NCBI GenBank assembly: GCA_023957335.1
Contig: JAMLHC010000004.1
Span: 186,001-250,000 of the forward strand
DNA: 64,000 nt
Direction: 5' to 3'
From: Bacteroidota bacterium
Lineage (GTDB): Bacteria > Bacteroidota > Bacteroidia > NS11-12g > UBA955
Position numbers and translations under genes: made by a program. The notes beneath the pieces were generated by a model. That model did no database searches. It saw nothing but the letters and a program-made list of their open reading frames with translations, and was not told the DNA's origin. Shown here in pieces: positions 44,188 through 53,697 of the stretch. Positions within the stretch are counted from its first letter, which is position 1, and every line of letters starts with the position of its first letter.

Positions 44188-44514
44188 TCAGTGAGAGACA
44201 AATTTAAGACCCGCAATAGAGGCAATTAAGGTTGTCAAAAAGAATAAACGCCAGAAGTCGGTAGGTTCATCAAAAACAAAAATCCCTACCAATACAGTTC
44301 CCACCGCACCAATTCCTGTCCAAACCGCATAGGCAGTGCCAATAGGAAGTGTTTGGGTTGCCTTTACCAACAAAATCATACTGACAGTAAGTGATACAAC
44401 AAATCCGGTGTACCACCAGAATGATTCCATTCCCGTGGTTTCTTTGGCTTTGCCAAGACAAGATGCAAATCCTACTTCAAACAAACCCGCAATGATGATA
44501 AATACCCAATTCAT
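44188..44514 (-). CDS. small multidrug resistance (SMR) family transporter
   Basis: The 108-residue protein has four transmembrane helices. GLFEVGFASCLGKAKET carries the essential Glu of helix 1 (E13), followed by the SMR core GTAYAVWTGIGAVGTVLVGIFVF. Members are proton-coupled dual-topology dimers. The GuDMX-like (guanidinium exporter, SugE) or QacE-like subtype cannot be told securely; no guanidine riboswitch is seen upstream. Confidence 0.9.
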   Translation of the reverse strand: MNWVFIIIAGLFEVGFASCLGKAKETTGMESFWWYTGFVVSLTVSMILLVKATQTLPIGTAYAVWTGIGAVGTVLVGIFVFDEPTDFWRLFFLTTLIASIAGLKFVSH

Positions 44515-44580
44515 TCGGCAAAAATCAATAAATTATATCGGATAATAAAACCGCTCGGAATGAACTCCGGTAAAAAACAC

Positions 44581-44955
44581 TTACTTCTCAATCAACCACA
44601 AACCAAACATCAAAGCAGCTATTCCCAAAACAACACTTGCAATGGTATAGGTAGCAAAATTCAGGTATTGTCCATCGTGCAACAACCTGATATTGTCGGC
44701 AGCAAAGGTTGAAAAAGTGGTGTAACCTCCACAGAATCCGGTAATCACAAATAAGCGCCATTCCAGACCAAACCAATCGGTTTGTTCCAGCAATCCAAAA
44801 GCAATTCCAATCAGCAAACACCCCAAAATATTGACCGCAAAAGTGCCAAATGGAAATACTGAAGGAATGAGCTTTGAAGCGGCCATATCGGTCAGAAAAC
44901 GGCAGATACTTCCTAAGGCTCCTCCTATCCCTATGATTAACAACATTCTGAACAT
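44581..44955 (-). CDS. crcB: fluoride exporter CrcB/Fluc
   Basis: The 124-residue four-helix membrane protein has GGALGSICRFL near the start, FGTFAVNILGCLLIGIAFG in helix 2 and GFCGGYTTFSTFAADN in helix 3, the conserved pore residues of Fluc fluoride channels. I prefer ATG 44955; ATG 44994 would add 13 residues. It exports fluoride. No fluoride riboswitch was identified in the short upstream region. Confidence 0.93.
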   Translation of the reverse strand: MFRMLLIIGIGGALGSICRFLTDMAASKLIPSVFPFGTFAVNILGCLLIGIAFGLLEQTDWFGLEWRLFVITGFCGGYTTFSTFAADNIRLLHDGQYLNFATYTIASVVLGIAALMFGLWLIEK

Positions 44956-45062
44956 CGTTCTTTCAATAATTGCGACAAAAATACTGTTAATCATGCTAAT
45001 CTGTTTATAATAACAAAGCTTAGTTTTTTTATAAAACCCATCCTTTGAATTACCTTTGCAGC

Positions 45063-46340
45063 ATGAATATCCTCATCTTGGGTACAGGCGCAAGAGAACA
45101 CGTTTTTGCATGGAAAATCAGCCAAAGCCCATTGTGTACCAAGCTTTATATTGCAAGCGGCAATGCAGGAACCGCACAACACGGCACAAACATTAATATC
45201 AACCCGAATGATTTTGAATCCATAGCAGCTTTTTGTATTGAAAAAAAGATTGATTTGGTAGTACCCGGAAATGAAGATCCCTTGGTAATGGGAATTACAG
45301 ATTATCTTGAGAAAAAGATTGAAGGAATCATGGTGGCGGGACCCTCCAAAAAAGGAGCGCAATTAGAAGGAAGTAAGGATTTTGCCAAAGAGTTTATGCT
45401 CAAACATAATATTCCGACAGCGCGTTTCTCGACCTTTACTAAATCAACCATTAGCCAAGCCTATCAGTTCTTGGAAACACTCACAGCACCTTATGTACTT
45501 AAAGCGGATGGTCTTGCTGCCGGAAAAGGGGTTTTGATTTGTGCTACACTCGAAGAGGCAAAAACGAATTTGGCTGACATGCTCGAAAACAATAGATTTG
45601 GCAAAGCTTCTGAAAAAGTAGTGATTGAAGAATTTTTGACCGGAATAGAACTTTCTTGCTTTGTTTTGACAGACGGAAAAAACTATGTGCTTTTGCCCGA
45701 AGCCAAAGATTACAAACGAATTGGCGAAGGTGATACAGGATTAAATACGGGAGGTATGGGCGCAGTTTCTCCGGTTCCTTTTGCAGACAAGCCATTTATG
45801 GATAAGGTCATTAACAATATTGTGAAACCTACCATTGCCGGTATTCGCAAAGACAAACTCAACTACAAAGGATTTATCTTTTTTGGATTGATAAACTATA
45901 TGGGCGAACCCTATGTTATTGAATACAACGCTCGTATGGGAGATCCCGAAACCGAAGTGGTTATTCCTCGTGTTGAAAATGATTTGGTGGAACTGCTTGT
46001 TGCAAGCTGTACCAAAGGTCTTGACAAACATAAAATAAAAATCAAAAAAGAGGTTGCCACGACCGTTTTCACCGTAAGCGGAGGCTATCCGGCAGATTAT
46101 AAAAAAGGAATGGAAATAACCGGTTTGGAATACATGAAAGATTGCCTTGCATTTCATGCCGGAACCCAAGAATCAAACGGCAAAATTATAACATCGGGAG
46201 GCAGGGTGATTGCGCTCACTGCGCTTGACAATAACATGATGGAGGCTTTGATTAAATCCTATAAAGCTGCACACACTGTTACATTCCAAGGCAAATATTA
46301 CCGCAACGATATTGGCAAAGACCTGATAGATTATCTATAA
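45063..46340 (+). CDS. purD: phosphoribosylamine-glycine ligase
   Basis: The 425-residue ATP-grasp GAR synthetase catalyses step 2 of purine synthesis. It begins MNILILGTGAREHVFAWK and shows VVPGNEDPLVMG, VLKADGLAAGKGVLI (ATP-grasp loop), GGMGAVSPVPF, EYNARMGDPETEVV and the C-terminal SGGRVIALTAL. I chose ATG 45063, the conserved start; a frame-extending ATG at 45045 lies ahead of a TACCTTTG promoter-like box (45051-45058). It stands alone from the other purine gene here (purK). Confidence 0.95.
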   Translation: MNILILGTGAREHVFAWKISQSPLCTKLYIASGNAGTAQHGTNININPNDFESIAAFCIEKKIDLVVPGNEDPLVMGITDYLEKKIEGIMVAGPSKKGAQLEGSKDFAKEFMLKHNIPTARFSTFTKSTISQAYQFLETLTAPYVLKADGLAAGKGVLICATLEEAKTNLADMLENNRFGKASEKVVIEEFLTGIELSCFVLTDGKNYVLLPEAKDYKRIGEGDTGLNTGGMGAVSPVPFADKPFMDKVINNIVKPTIAGIRKDKLNYKGFIFFGLINYMGEPYVIEYNARMGDPETEVVIPRVENDLVELLVASCTKGLDKHKIKIKKEVATTVFTVSGGYPADYKKGMEITGLEYMKDCLAFHAGTQESNGKIITSGGRVIALTALDNNMMEALIKSYKAAHTVTFQGKYYRNDIGKDLIDYL

Positions 46341-46345
46341 CTAAT

Positions 46346-46915
46346 ATGAGCCTCAACAATAAATATTCAAATATCTCCAACAAACTTCTGACATGGTTTT
46401 TCAGAGGATTGTTAATTGTTCTACCCATATCCGTTACCATTTATTTACTTATCTCCATTTTTTCGTGGCTTGATGGTTTATTGGGATTCAAACATACCGG
46501 ACTTGGCGTCTTATTATTGTTTGCAATCATAATTGTAATCGGGATGTTTGGCACCAGCCTTATCACAAAACCGTTTATTAATTTGATAGAAACATTGATA
46601 GAGAAAACACCCGGAATCAAATTGATTTATACCTCTATCAAAGACTTATTAGCGGCATTTGTAGGTGACAAAAAGAAATTTAACAAACCGGTGATGATTA
46701 ATGTAGAAGGAGAATCTGTTTACAAAATCGGATTTATAACCTCAGAAAGTCTTAAAGACTTGAATATGGAGGGTTATTGCTCGGTTTATATTCCTTTTTC
46801 TTATACATTTTCCGGTCATCTTTACATAGTACATACAAGCAAAATCAAGCCTATTGACGGCAACCCCGCAGATTTGATGAAGTTTGTGGCTTCCGGTGGT
46901 GTAACACAGCTATAA
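46346..46915 (+). CDS. DUF502 membrane protein
   Basis: The 189-residue protein has two transmembrane helices (about residues 17-39 LLIVLPISVTIYLLISIF and 52-73 GVLLLFAIIIVIGMFGTSL). These are followed by a soluble domain with TPGIKLIYTSIKDLLAAF, VMINVEGESVYKIGFIT and CSVYIPFSYTFSGHLYIV, the DUF502 pattern. Function is unknown. It starts 5 nt after purD and is probably co-transcribed with it; a bidirectional terminator follows. Confidence 0.9.
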   Translation: MSLNNKYSNISNKLLTWFFRGLLIVLPISVTIYLLISIFSWLDGLLGFKHTGLGVLLLFAIIIVIGMFGTSLITKPFINLIETLIEKTPGIKLIYTSIKDLLAAFVGDKKKFNKPVMINVEGESVYKIGFITSESLKDLNMEGYCSVYIPFSYTFSGHLYIVHTSKIKPIDGNPADLMKFVASGGVTQL

Positions 46916-46936
46916 GAGTTAAGTGTAAAAAAAAAA

Positions 46937-46966
46937 GGTTTTCGACTTGTCGAAAACCCTTTTTTT
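46937..46966. terminator. bidirectional terminator between the DUF502 gene and tRNA-Val
   Basis: GGTTTTCGA (46937-46945), a 4-nt loop and TCGAAAACC form a 9-bp stem. A-rich sequence lies on the left and seven T residues on the right, so it can end both the plus-strand DUF502 transcript and the minus-strand tRNA transcript. Confidence 0.8.
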
Positions 46967-46969
46967 GTG

Positions 46970-47044
46970 TGGGAGTTGAGGGGCTCGAACCCCCGACCCT
47001 CTGCTTGTAAGGCAGATGCTCTGAACCAACTGAGCTAAACTCCC
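46970..47044 (-). tRNA. tRNA-Val (anticodon TAC)
   Basis: On the minus strand the 75-nt sequence folds as a cloverleaf: acceptor GGGAGTT/AACTCCC, D-arm TAGCTCAGTTGGTTCAGAGC, anticodon stem CTGCC/GGCAG-type with loop CTTACAA (anticodon TAC), and T-arm GGGGGTTCGAGCCCCTC. The discriminator is A; CCA is not encoded. It is an isolated tRNA gene with its own promoter (47078-47106). Confidence 0.96.
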
Positions 47045-47077
47045 TTTTTTAAAGAACTTCCCTTGTCTAAGGGGCTG

Positions 47078-47106
47078 CAAATATAAGTCTGTAATTCAAT
47101 TTCCAA
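47078..47106 (-). promoter_or_regulatory. promoter of tRNA-Val
   Basis: On the minus strand TTG (47106-47104), an 18-nt spacer and TATATTTG (47085-47078) match the Bacteroidota consensus. Initiation would lie near 47071, leaving a leader of about 27 nt. Confidence 0.55.
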
Positions 47107-47213
47107 AAAAAAATTTAAGATATAAATTAGAGTGTTGATTTGTGCATTAGTTTTTTATGGGAGACACTACTCTTGTGTTGTTTTGCGTTTTCTTGTAGAA
47201 AGAAATTTTCATT

Positions 47214-49727
47214 TTGAAAAAAGCACTTAAAATCATAGCATTTTCGCTTTGTATCATTGCAGTTTCACTTACTGCAACGGTTTATTACATGTCAGATAAA
47301 ATTCAACAGGTTTTATTAAAAGAAATCAATGAGCAACTTGCGGTAGAAGGCTCTTTCAAAAAAGTAGATATAACATTCTGGCAAACTTTCCCCAAAGTGG
47401 GATTGCGTATGGAAAAACTTACACTCAAGGAGTCGTCTCCTTTATTGAAAAAATTCTTATTAGAAGCGGATGAATTTTATCTCCAATTCAATTTGATAGA
47501 AGCCATTCTCGGCAAGTATGAGTTGGAAAAAGTTTCTGCCGATGATATTGTGATTCGCCTTGCTGTGAAAGGAGATAAAGAGAATTATATGCTCTTCAAA
47601 AGTAACAACACAGACTCCATCAATGACAAGAGAATTAAAATTGACTTAAAAGCCATTCATCTCAACAATGCCATTATTGAGTATCATGATTTACTAGATA
47701 CCACCACTATTGTTTATGATTTCGATAGAATCAAATCAAAAGGTGAAATAGAAACGGATAAAATAAAGTTCAAGTTAGACGCAAAAGGCAAGGGCAACAC
47801 ATTTGTTCTTACAAATGATACGCTACCCATTGATAAAACAAGCACTTTGAATGTGCTTGTTGAATACAATATCCCAAAAGAAGAACTTGTGTTGAAGAAT
47901 GGAAGTTTTAGCATTGATAAAACCGACTTTAACGTAGATGGCTTCTTTGTATTTGCCGATCGAGATTCAATGGATTTAAGATTTGAATCACATGAAAGCA
48001 AAATCAGCCGGATTGCAGGATTGATGCCCAAAGACATTGGAGATAAGTTGAGCAGTTTAAAGTCCGAGGGTGATTTGAATATCAAAGCCAGAATAGCCGG
48101 TGTTTTTGGAGGAAATAATATACCTACAACCGAAGCGCAACTTAAAATAAATGAGGGCAAAATCTTTCCTAATAAAGGTCAAAAACCGATGGAAAAAATT
48201 AACCTGAATGCCCATATTATTCTGAACAAGAACAAATCATACATTCAGATTCCGGTATTCAGTTTTAAACTTGGCGAACATTCTTTCAGTGGTAATTTTG
48301 ATATGAATGGTTTGAGCGACCCTTATATTGACGGCAATTTTAAAGGTAAGATTGACCTTGGATATTTGAGAGATTTGTTTGATTTTGAGGGAGTTGAAAT
48401 GTCGGGATTGATGAGTTGTGACTTTAATGTGAAAGGTAAAATTTCTGAACTTAGTACAGGCAAGCAGTTTCAGGAAAAAGGAATTTTTGGTATGATGCAA
48501 TGGGAACAACTCTCCTTCAAAAGCAAAGATGAAGTGCTGAAAGACTGGGTCTTGACTGCGTGTGATGCAAGCTGGAAAATGAATGGAAATCAGATTTTTG
48601 CCAATAATATTATTGGAAAAGTAAACAATGCCGGCTTTAAGATGAACATCTCCTTAGACCATATTCTGCCTTATATTTTCAGCAATAGCAAAGCAGAAAT
48701 ATATGCAGATATTGCTGCTGATAAGATTGAATTACCCGCATCGCTTACAGGGCAAGGAGAAACGGGCGAGAGCGAAGCTGATACAACAACCGATTTATAT
48801 ACGATGTTTCCTGCAAATACCACAATTGATTTAACTTTTAATATCGCAGACTTTAAAGCACGTGGTGTATCAGTAGCAAATCTCAAAGGTTCCTTGTATG
48901 CCAGCGAAAGCCAAATCAAATTTAAAAAAGTTTCAGGCAAAAGTATTGAAGGGGAGTTTGAAGGCTCTGTTCTCATTCAAAAACGTGAAGACAACACCCT
49001 CTTTAGCAGTATTGACCTTGATGGTAAAGGATTGAACATTTATGAATTGTTTAAGACCTTTGATAATTTTGGGCAAGAAGAGATTACCTATAAAAACCTT
49101 GAAGGCAAACTCGATATCAATACCCAAATGGTACTCATCATTGGGAGAGATGGTTCGATGGCAAAAGAAAATATGTATGCATTTTCCGAACTCACAATAA
49201 AAAATGGGGTATTGAAAAACTACGAACCCATGAAGTCATTGTCTGATTATGCTGAAATATCTGAATTAGAAAATATCAAATTTGGGGTACTCACCAACAC
49301 CATCGAAATCAAAGATGGAGAAATTAACTTCCCTTTTATGGATATGGGTAATAGTATTCTCAATATTAAAATCAAAGGAAATCACAAGTTTGATAACTAT
49401 ATGGATTACACTTTTAGGGTAAGATTATCAGATGCGTTGGCGGCTAAATATCATTTACGCTCTAAAAAGAATAAAGAAGATTTTGAGGACTTGGGTGAAA
49501 AAGGTGTTGCACTCTATATTCGAATGACGGGATATCCTGATAATCTGAAGTTTAACTTTGAAAAAGTAGGAATTAAACCATTGATAACCCAAGAGTCAGT
49601 TAAAACAGAAATTAAAAATGCTCGAGAAGAATTTAAACAAACCATAAAACAAGAATTTTCTATTGAAACAAGAGAAGAAAAGAAAAAACAAGAAGCTGAA
49701 AATGAGAAAGTTGATTGGGATGAATGA
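47214..49727 (+). CDS. AsmA-family protein
   Basis: The 837-residue protein has a single N-terminal membrane helix (KIIAFSLCIIAVSLTATVYY, about residues 5-24). A long beta-rich periplasmic part follows, with the AsmA-type opening VEGSFKKVDITFWQTFPKVGLRMEKLTL and repeated amphipathic strands ending in YTFRVRLSDALAAKY. AsmA-like proteins are elongated bridges thought to move phospholipids to the outer membrane. A coiled, charged tail (about 800-837) is rich in Glu and Lys. The start is TTG 47214, because the MKKALKIIAF sequence that follows is a normal beginning and no ATG precedes it. Confidence 0.82.
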   Translation: MKKALKIIAFSLCIIAVSLTATVYYMSDKIQQVLLKEINEQLAVEGSFKKVDITFWQTFPKVGLRMEKLTLKESSPLLKKFLLEADEFYLQFNLIEAILGKYELEKVSADDIVIRLAVKGDKENYMLFKSNNTDSINDKRIKIDLKAIHLNNAIIEYHDLLDTTTIVYDFDRIKSKGEIETDKIKFKLDAKGKGNTFVLTNDTLPIDKTSTLNVLVEYNIPKEELVLKNGSFSIDKTDFNVDGFFVFADRDSMDLRFESHESKISRIAGLMPKDIGDKLSSLKSEGDLNIKARIAGVFGGNNIPTTEAQLKINEGKIFPNKGQKPMEKINLNAHIILNKNKSYIQIPVFSFKLGEHSFSGNFDMNGLSDPYIDGNFKGKIDLGYLRDLFDFEGVEMSGLMSCDFNVKGKISELSTGKQFQEKGIFGMMQWEQLSFKSKDEVLKDWVLTACDASWKMNGNQIFANNIIGKVNNAGFKMNISLDHILPYIFSNSKAEIYADIAADKIELPASLTGQGETGESEADTTTDLYTMFPANTTIDLTFNIADFKARGVSVANLKGSLYASESQIKFKKVSGKSIEGEFEGSVLIQKREDNTLFSSIDLDGKGLNIYELFKTFDNFGQEEITYKNLEGKLDINTQMVLIIGRDGSMAKENMYAFSELTIKNGVLKNYEPMKSLSDYAEISELENIKFGVLTNTIEIKDGEINFPFMDMGNSILNIKIKGNHKFDNYMDYTFRVRLSDALAAKYHLRSKKNKEDFEDLGEKGVALYIRMTGYPDNLKFNFEKVGIKPLITQESVKTEIKNAREEFKQTIKQEFSIETREEKKKQEAENEKVDWDE

Positions 49728-49821
49728 GTGGTTTTTTTGAATTTTATTTGTAACCGAAAAAAATATTGGTATGAATTTTGAATTTTTAATGTCAAAATCG
49801 TTCAATTTAAATGATATCTAT

Positions 49822-52800
49822 ATGAAAGACTATACAAACCTATGCCTCAGAGGCACTGTATTAACCATCTTTTCAGCTTTCCTGCTGACTCCCAATGCAA
49901 ATGCACAGGAACAGTTAGGGTTAATCAATTCTAATTTTTCTGGAACCAACGCAATTTATCTGAATCCTGCTAACATTGCTACTCCTGCAAACATCGCCTA
50001 TGTAAATTTTTGGTCCAGAGGCATTGGCTTTCAGAATAATTTTATGAAATACAATGCTCCGTTTAAAATAAACAAATGGGCAAACGGTACAATACCCGAT
50101 CAGTATTTGAACTACGGTAATTTAGATTTAAAACAACCTTGGTTGCAACCATTAAACCTCAACGGCAATGCAAAATCATTTAACTTTAATCAAGATATCA
50201 GGACATTCTCTTTAATGCTTCCTGTTTCCAATAAATCATTCATCTCGTTGAACCTTCGCCAAAGAACCGGAATTCAGATTTTGGGTTTGGACGAAAACAT
50301 TGCCCGCATTGCCCGATATGGAATCAATAACTCCAAAAATACCCTCTTTGGCAGCGGAAGCGACCAACTGCAGTATGGACAAAGCTATGGAACAGATAAA
50401 GGTTTCAAAGCCCATTTCGAATCTTGGCAGGAATACAGCTTTTCTTATGGGGCTGTGATGAAGGAGGATAAGACCCATATTCTTTCCGGAGGTTTTACAA
50501 TCAAATATTTGAGAGGAATGGGAATGGGGCATTTGAGTAGCAGCGACATGAAGTTTACTGTCGAAAATGGAGACTCTATAACCTTTAACTCCGGAAGCCT
50601 TGATTATGCTCACACATCCGAAGATGCCATGATGGGACCGCTGATGAATCCTATTGATTGGTTTGACCAAGTTACAACCGGACATGGTGTAGGTTTTGAT
50701 TTAGGATTTAATTGGATAAAAAAACGAAGCCGTAGTTCATTCAAACACAATGCTTTTTGGGATTGGGGCTGTGATTATTATCAGCAATATGATTGGAAGT
50801 TTGGGGCTGCATTTATGGATTTGGGATTTATTCAACATGGAAAAGATGTCAAAGCCTATAATGTTGACTTTGCTTCACCCTTTGGATTAGGTACAAGAAG
50901 CGGAATGTTTACCGGTTTTAATAACAAATACCGCGATGGATTTGATGATATTGATGCAGATGTAATCAACAAAATGCCCTCTTCATCCGTTACCGAAAAA
51001 AACACCTTTACCACATATCTTCCTGCGGCTTTCACAGCACAAGGAGATTTCAGACTTGGAAACAGAACATACTTAGGAGTAAACTATCAACAGAGTATCA
51101 AATCAATTACTTCCAATGGATTAAATGCTGCTAATTTTATTTCTTTTATTCCGCGAATTGAAGGATATTTTGCCGAAGCAGCTTTACCTATTACAGTTTC
51201 TAATACTTTTCAGACTCTTAATGTAGGATTCTTTGCCAAACTATGGATATTCCATATTGGGTCAGACAACCTTGGCGGTTTGTTCAAACTAAGCACCAAC
51301 AAGGCGTTTACCGGTGCTTCACTTTACGGTGGATTTTCACTCCCCATCCCTTACTGCACCGGTGGTTCTTGGTTTGAACACAAAACCGACAGAACTATTA
51401 TAAGACATCCGGATGAACAAAAACCCGAAGAAAAACCTCAAAATGAACAAAAACCGGATTCCACCCAACAACAACAAAAACCGGATACTGTTTTTATTAC
51501 AGTTAAAGATACCGTTTCTGTTCCACAACAAGATACAACTTGGAAGAAGAAAGAGCAAGAGTATATTGCCAGACAAAAAGAATTGGAGAAACGTATTCAA
51601 GACTTAGAAAAAAACAAACCCGGCACACAAACAAATTGTATTGAATGTGAGAAAAACTTGCGTAATGAGCGATTGGAGAATGACAAAATCCGCAAAGATT
51701 TGACTTATGAAAAAGACAAAAACAACAATTTGGAAAGAGAGAATATTTGGCTCAAAGACAAGTTAAAAGTAATAGAAACCGAAAAAATAAAATGCGAATC
51801 CGACAGAGATAGAAATGCCAGAGAGATTGATAATCTTCAAAAGAAAATCATTGCTATCCAGAAAGAGTTGGATGATTGCAGAAAACGAACCTCACCCGAA
51901 ACTCCGGATGAAGAAGTAAAAAGGCTGAACATCAAAATCACTCAACTCGAAAACGAGAAAAAAGACCTCGAGAACCAAAGAGATAAGTGCAAGCAAACCC
52001 AAGATGATTTGACCGTTAAAATAACCCAATTGCAAAATGATGCAGACAAATGCAAAAAAGACTTGGCAGAATACAAAGCCAAAGTGGACAAGCTAACCAA
52101 AGAAAATGACAAACTCTATGCTGACATTACAGCAGCACGCGACAGCATCATTTTTTATCAAGCCAAAGTAAAAGAACAAGATTGCTCTAAACAGTTGGAT
52201 GAACTGAACAAAAAGATTGCAACACTCGAAGCTGAAAAGAAAAAATGCAATGATAATAATGCACAGAAAGACAAACGCATCCAAGAACTGAGCGACTCAC
52301 TCAACAATATTACCATCAATCTTAAAACATGCAAAGACCAATATGACAATGCTTTGAAAGAGTACCAATATGCAATGCAAAAAGTACAAGACTTGCAAAA
52401 ACAACTCAAAGATTGTCAAGACAAAGCAGCCAAAGGCGACAATAGCGGTGGAACAGATGATGCCCAAATAAAAGACTTGCAGAAAAAACTCCAAGATGCA
52501 CAGGATAGAGTGGCAACACTTGAAAAACAAGTAACTGATTGCCAAAATCAAAAGAAGGATTTAGAAGAAAGTTACAAAAAGACTATTGACAGCAAAGACA
52601 AGCGTATCAAAGAATTGAGCGACTCTCTGAGCAGCATTACCAATAGTCTGAAATCGTGCAAAGACCAATACGACAATGCTTTGAAAGAGTACCAATTTGC
52701 AATGCAAAAAGTACAAGACTTGCAAAAACAACTCAAAGAATGTCAAGACCAAAAAGGCACAGGTTCAAGCGGTTCAAATGATGCACAAATACAAGATTTG

Positions 52801-53631
52801 CAGAAAAAACTACAAGATGCGCAAGACAAAGTAAAAACGCTTGAAACTAAGGTTGCAGAACAAGAAACACAGATTTCAACTTTGCAGAAAAAACAAGATG
52901 AGTTAAGCAAAAAAGTAAAAGAATGCGAAGACTCAAAAACGAATAATGACCAAAGCGCCAAAATCAAAGAATTGGAAAACAAAGTGGCTGAATTGCAATC
53001 CAAATTGACAAGTACACAAACAGAGCTTACCCAATCCAAGACCAAACAAACAGAGCTCGAAGCTAAGATAAAAGCCTGCGAAGATGAAAAAACCAAGCTG
53101 GGAGCAGGAAACACTTCTTCTGATGAGCTGACTAAAAAAGTAGCTGACTTGCAAAAACAGTTAGATGATACTAAAAAACAAGTTCAAGCCAAAGAAACCG
53201 AGATTGCTAATCTCAATCAACAAGTACAAAGTCAAAAAGGTCAGTTAGAGGAATGTAAGAGAACTCAAAACCTATATAACAAGGTAATGCACGACAAAGA
53301 TTCCATCCAACGTGCCAATATCAAGCTGCAAAATGATTTGCGAAACTGTGAACAAGGCAAAGGAGGTCAGGGCAGTGTTATTCCCGGAACAAATAAACCT
53401 GCCGAAAATAATGGCGCAGGTTCAACCAATACCGGTTCAAACTCCTCAACAAACAGGACTACAAATATTCCTTCCGGAATAAATGGAAGTAACAGCAGTT
53501 CTTCAAGCAGCAGGAACAGCAATAACAGCACGCAAACCAACAAATCCGGAGGAAGGGATTCGGGCGCAGGGAGCGGTACAGAATCCAATAACCAAAACAA
53601 CTCCAACTCCAATCGGGGTGGCAGGAGGTAA
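49822..53631 (+). CDS. large exported DUF5723-type barrel protein with long coiled-coil domain
   Basis: The 1269-residue protein begins with a signal peptide (CLRGTVLTIFSAFLLTPNANAQ). Residues about 25-510 form a DUF5723-type outer membrane barrel (NSNFSGTNAIYLNPANIATPANIAY at the start, aromatic strands throughout). A Pro/Gln/Lys linker (about 527-575) leads to a coiled coil of about 600 residues (575-1176), rich in Lys/Glu/Gln with regular cysteines. It ends in a Ser/Asn/Gly-rich tail (1180-1269). Within the coil a 109-residue unit is tandemly duplicated (starts at about 818 and 927). I chose ATG 49822 so that the signal peptide is N-terminal. Cell-surface or periplasmic scaffolding is plausible. 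Confidence 0.8.
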   Translation: MKDYTNLCLRGTVLTIFSAFLLTPNANAQEQLGLINSNFSGTNAIYLNPANIATPANIAYVNFWSRGIGFQNNFMKYNAPFKINKWANGTIPDQYLNYGNLDLKQPWLQPLNLNGNAKSFNFNQDIRTFSLMLPVSNKSFISLNLRQRTGIQILGLDENIARIARYGINNSKNTLFGSGSDQLQYGQSYGTDKGFKAHFESWQEYSFSYGAVMKEDKTHILSGGFTIKYLRGMGMGHLSSSDMKFTVENGDSITFNSGSLDYAHTSEDAMMGPLMNPIDWFDQVTTGHGVGFDLGFNWIKKRSRSSFKHNAFWDWGCDYYQQYDWKFGAAFMDLGFIQHGKDVKAYNVDFASPFGLGTRSGMFTGFNNKYRDGFDDIDADVINKMPSSSVTEKNTFTTYLPAAFTAQGDFRLGNRTYLGVNYQQSIKSITSNGLNAANFISFIPRIEGYFAEAALPITVSNTFQTLNVGFFAKLWIFHIGSDNLGGLFKLSTNKAFTGASLYGGFSLPIPYCTGGSWFEHKTDRTIIRHPDEQKPEEKPQNEQKPDSTQQQQKPDTVFITVKDTVSVPQQDTTWKKKEQEYIARQKELEKRIQDLEKNKPGTQTNCIECEKNLRNERLENDKIRKDLTYEKDKNNNLERENIWLKDKLKVIETEKIKCESDRDRNAREIDNLQKKIIAIQKELDDCRKRTSPETPDEEVKRLNIKITQLENEKKDLENQRDKCKQTQDDLTVKITQLQNDADKCKKDLAEYKAKVDKLTKENDKLYADITAARDSIIFYQAKVKEQDCSKQLDELNKKIATLEAEKKKCNDNNAQKDKRIQELSDSLNNITINLKTCKDQYDNALKEYQYAMQKVQDLQKQLKDCQDKAAKGDNSGGTDDAQIKDLQKKLQDAQDRVATLEKQVTDCQNQKKDLEESYKKTIDSKDKRIKELSDSLSSITNSLKSCKDQYDNALKEYQFAMQKVQDLQKQLKECQDQKGTGSSGSNDAQIQDLQKKLQDAQDKVKTLETKVAEQETQISTLQKKQDELSKKVKECEDSKTNNDQSAKIKELENKVAELQSKLTSTQTELTQSKTKQTELEAKIKACEDEKTKLGAGNTSSDELTKKVADLQKQLDDTKKQVQAKETEIANLNQQVQSQKGQLEECKRTQNLYNKVMHDKDSIQRANIKLQNDLRNCEQGKGGQGSVIPGTNKPAENNGAGSTNTGSNSSTNRTTNIPSGINGSNSSSSSSRNSNNSTQTNKSGGRDSGAGSGTESNNQNNSNSNRGGRR

Positions 53632-53697
53632 TTTTTTTCAAAACATATTTGTTTTATCACAAGTTTGAGTAATTTTGTTGCTCAAACTTGTGATTAG

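Noticed and set aside
44956-45062. Fluoride riboswitch upstream of crcB
   Set aside because: The conserved core of the fluoride motif was not found in the short upstream region.
52270-52860. Regular repeats within the large coiled-coil gene considered as a CRISPR or minisatellite array
   Set aside because: The repeats are long (about 327 nt), in frame and protein-coding, with only two units. No CRISPR array was found anywhere in the window.
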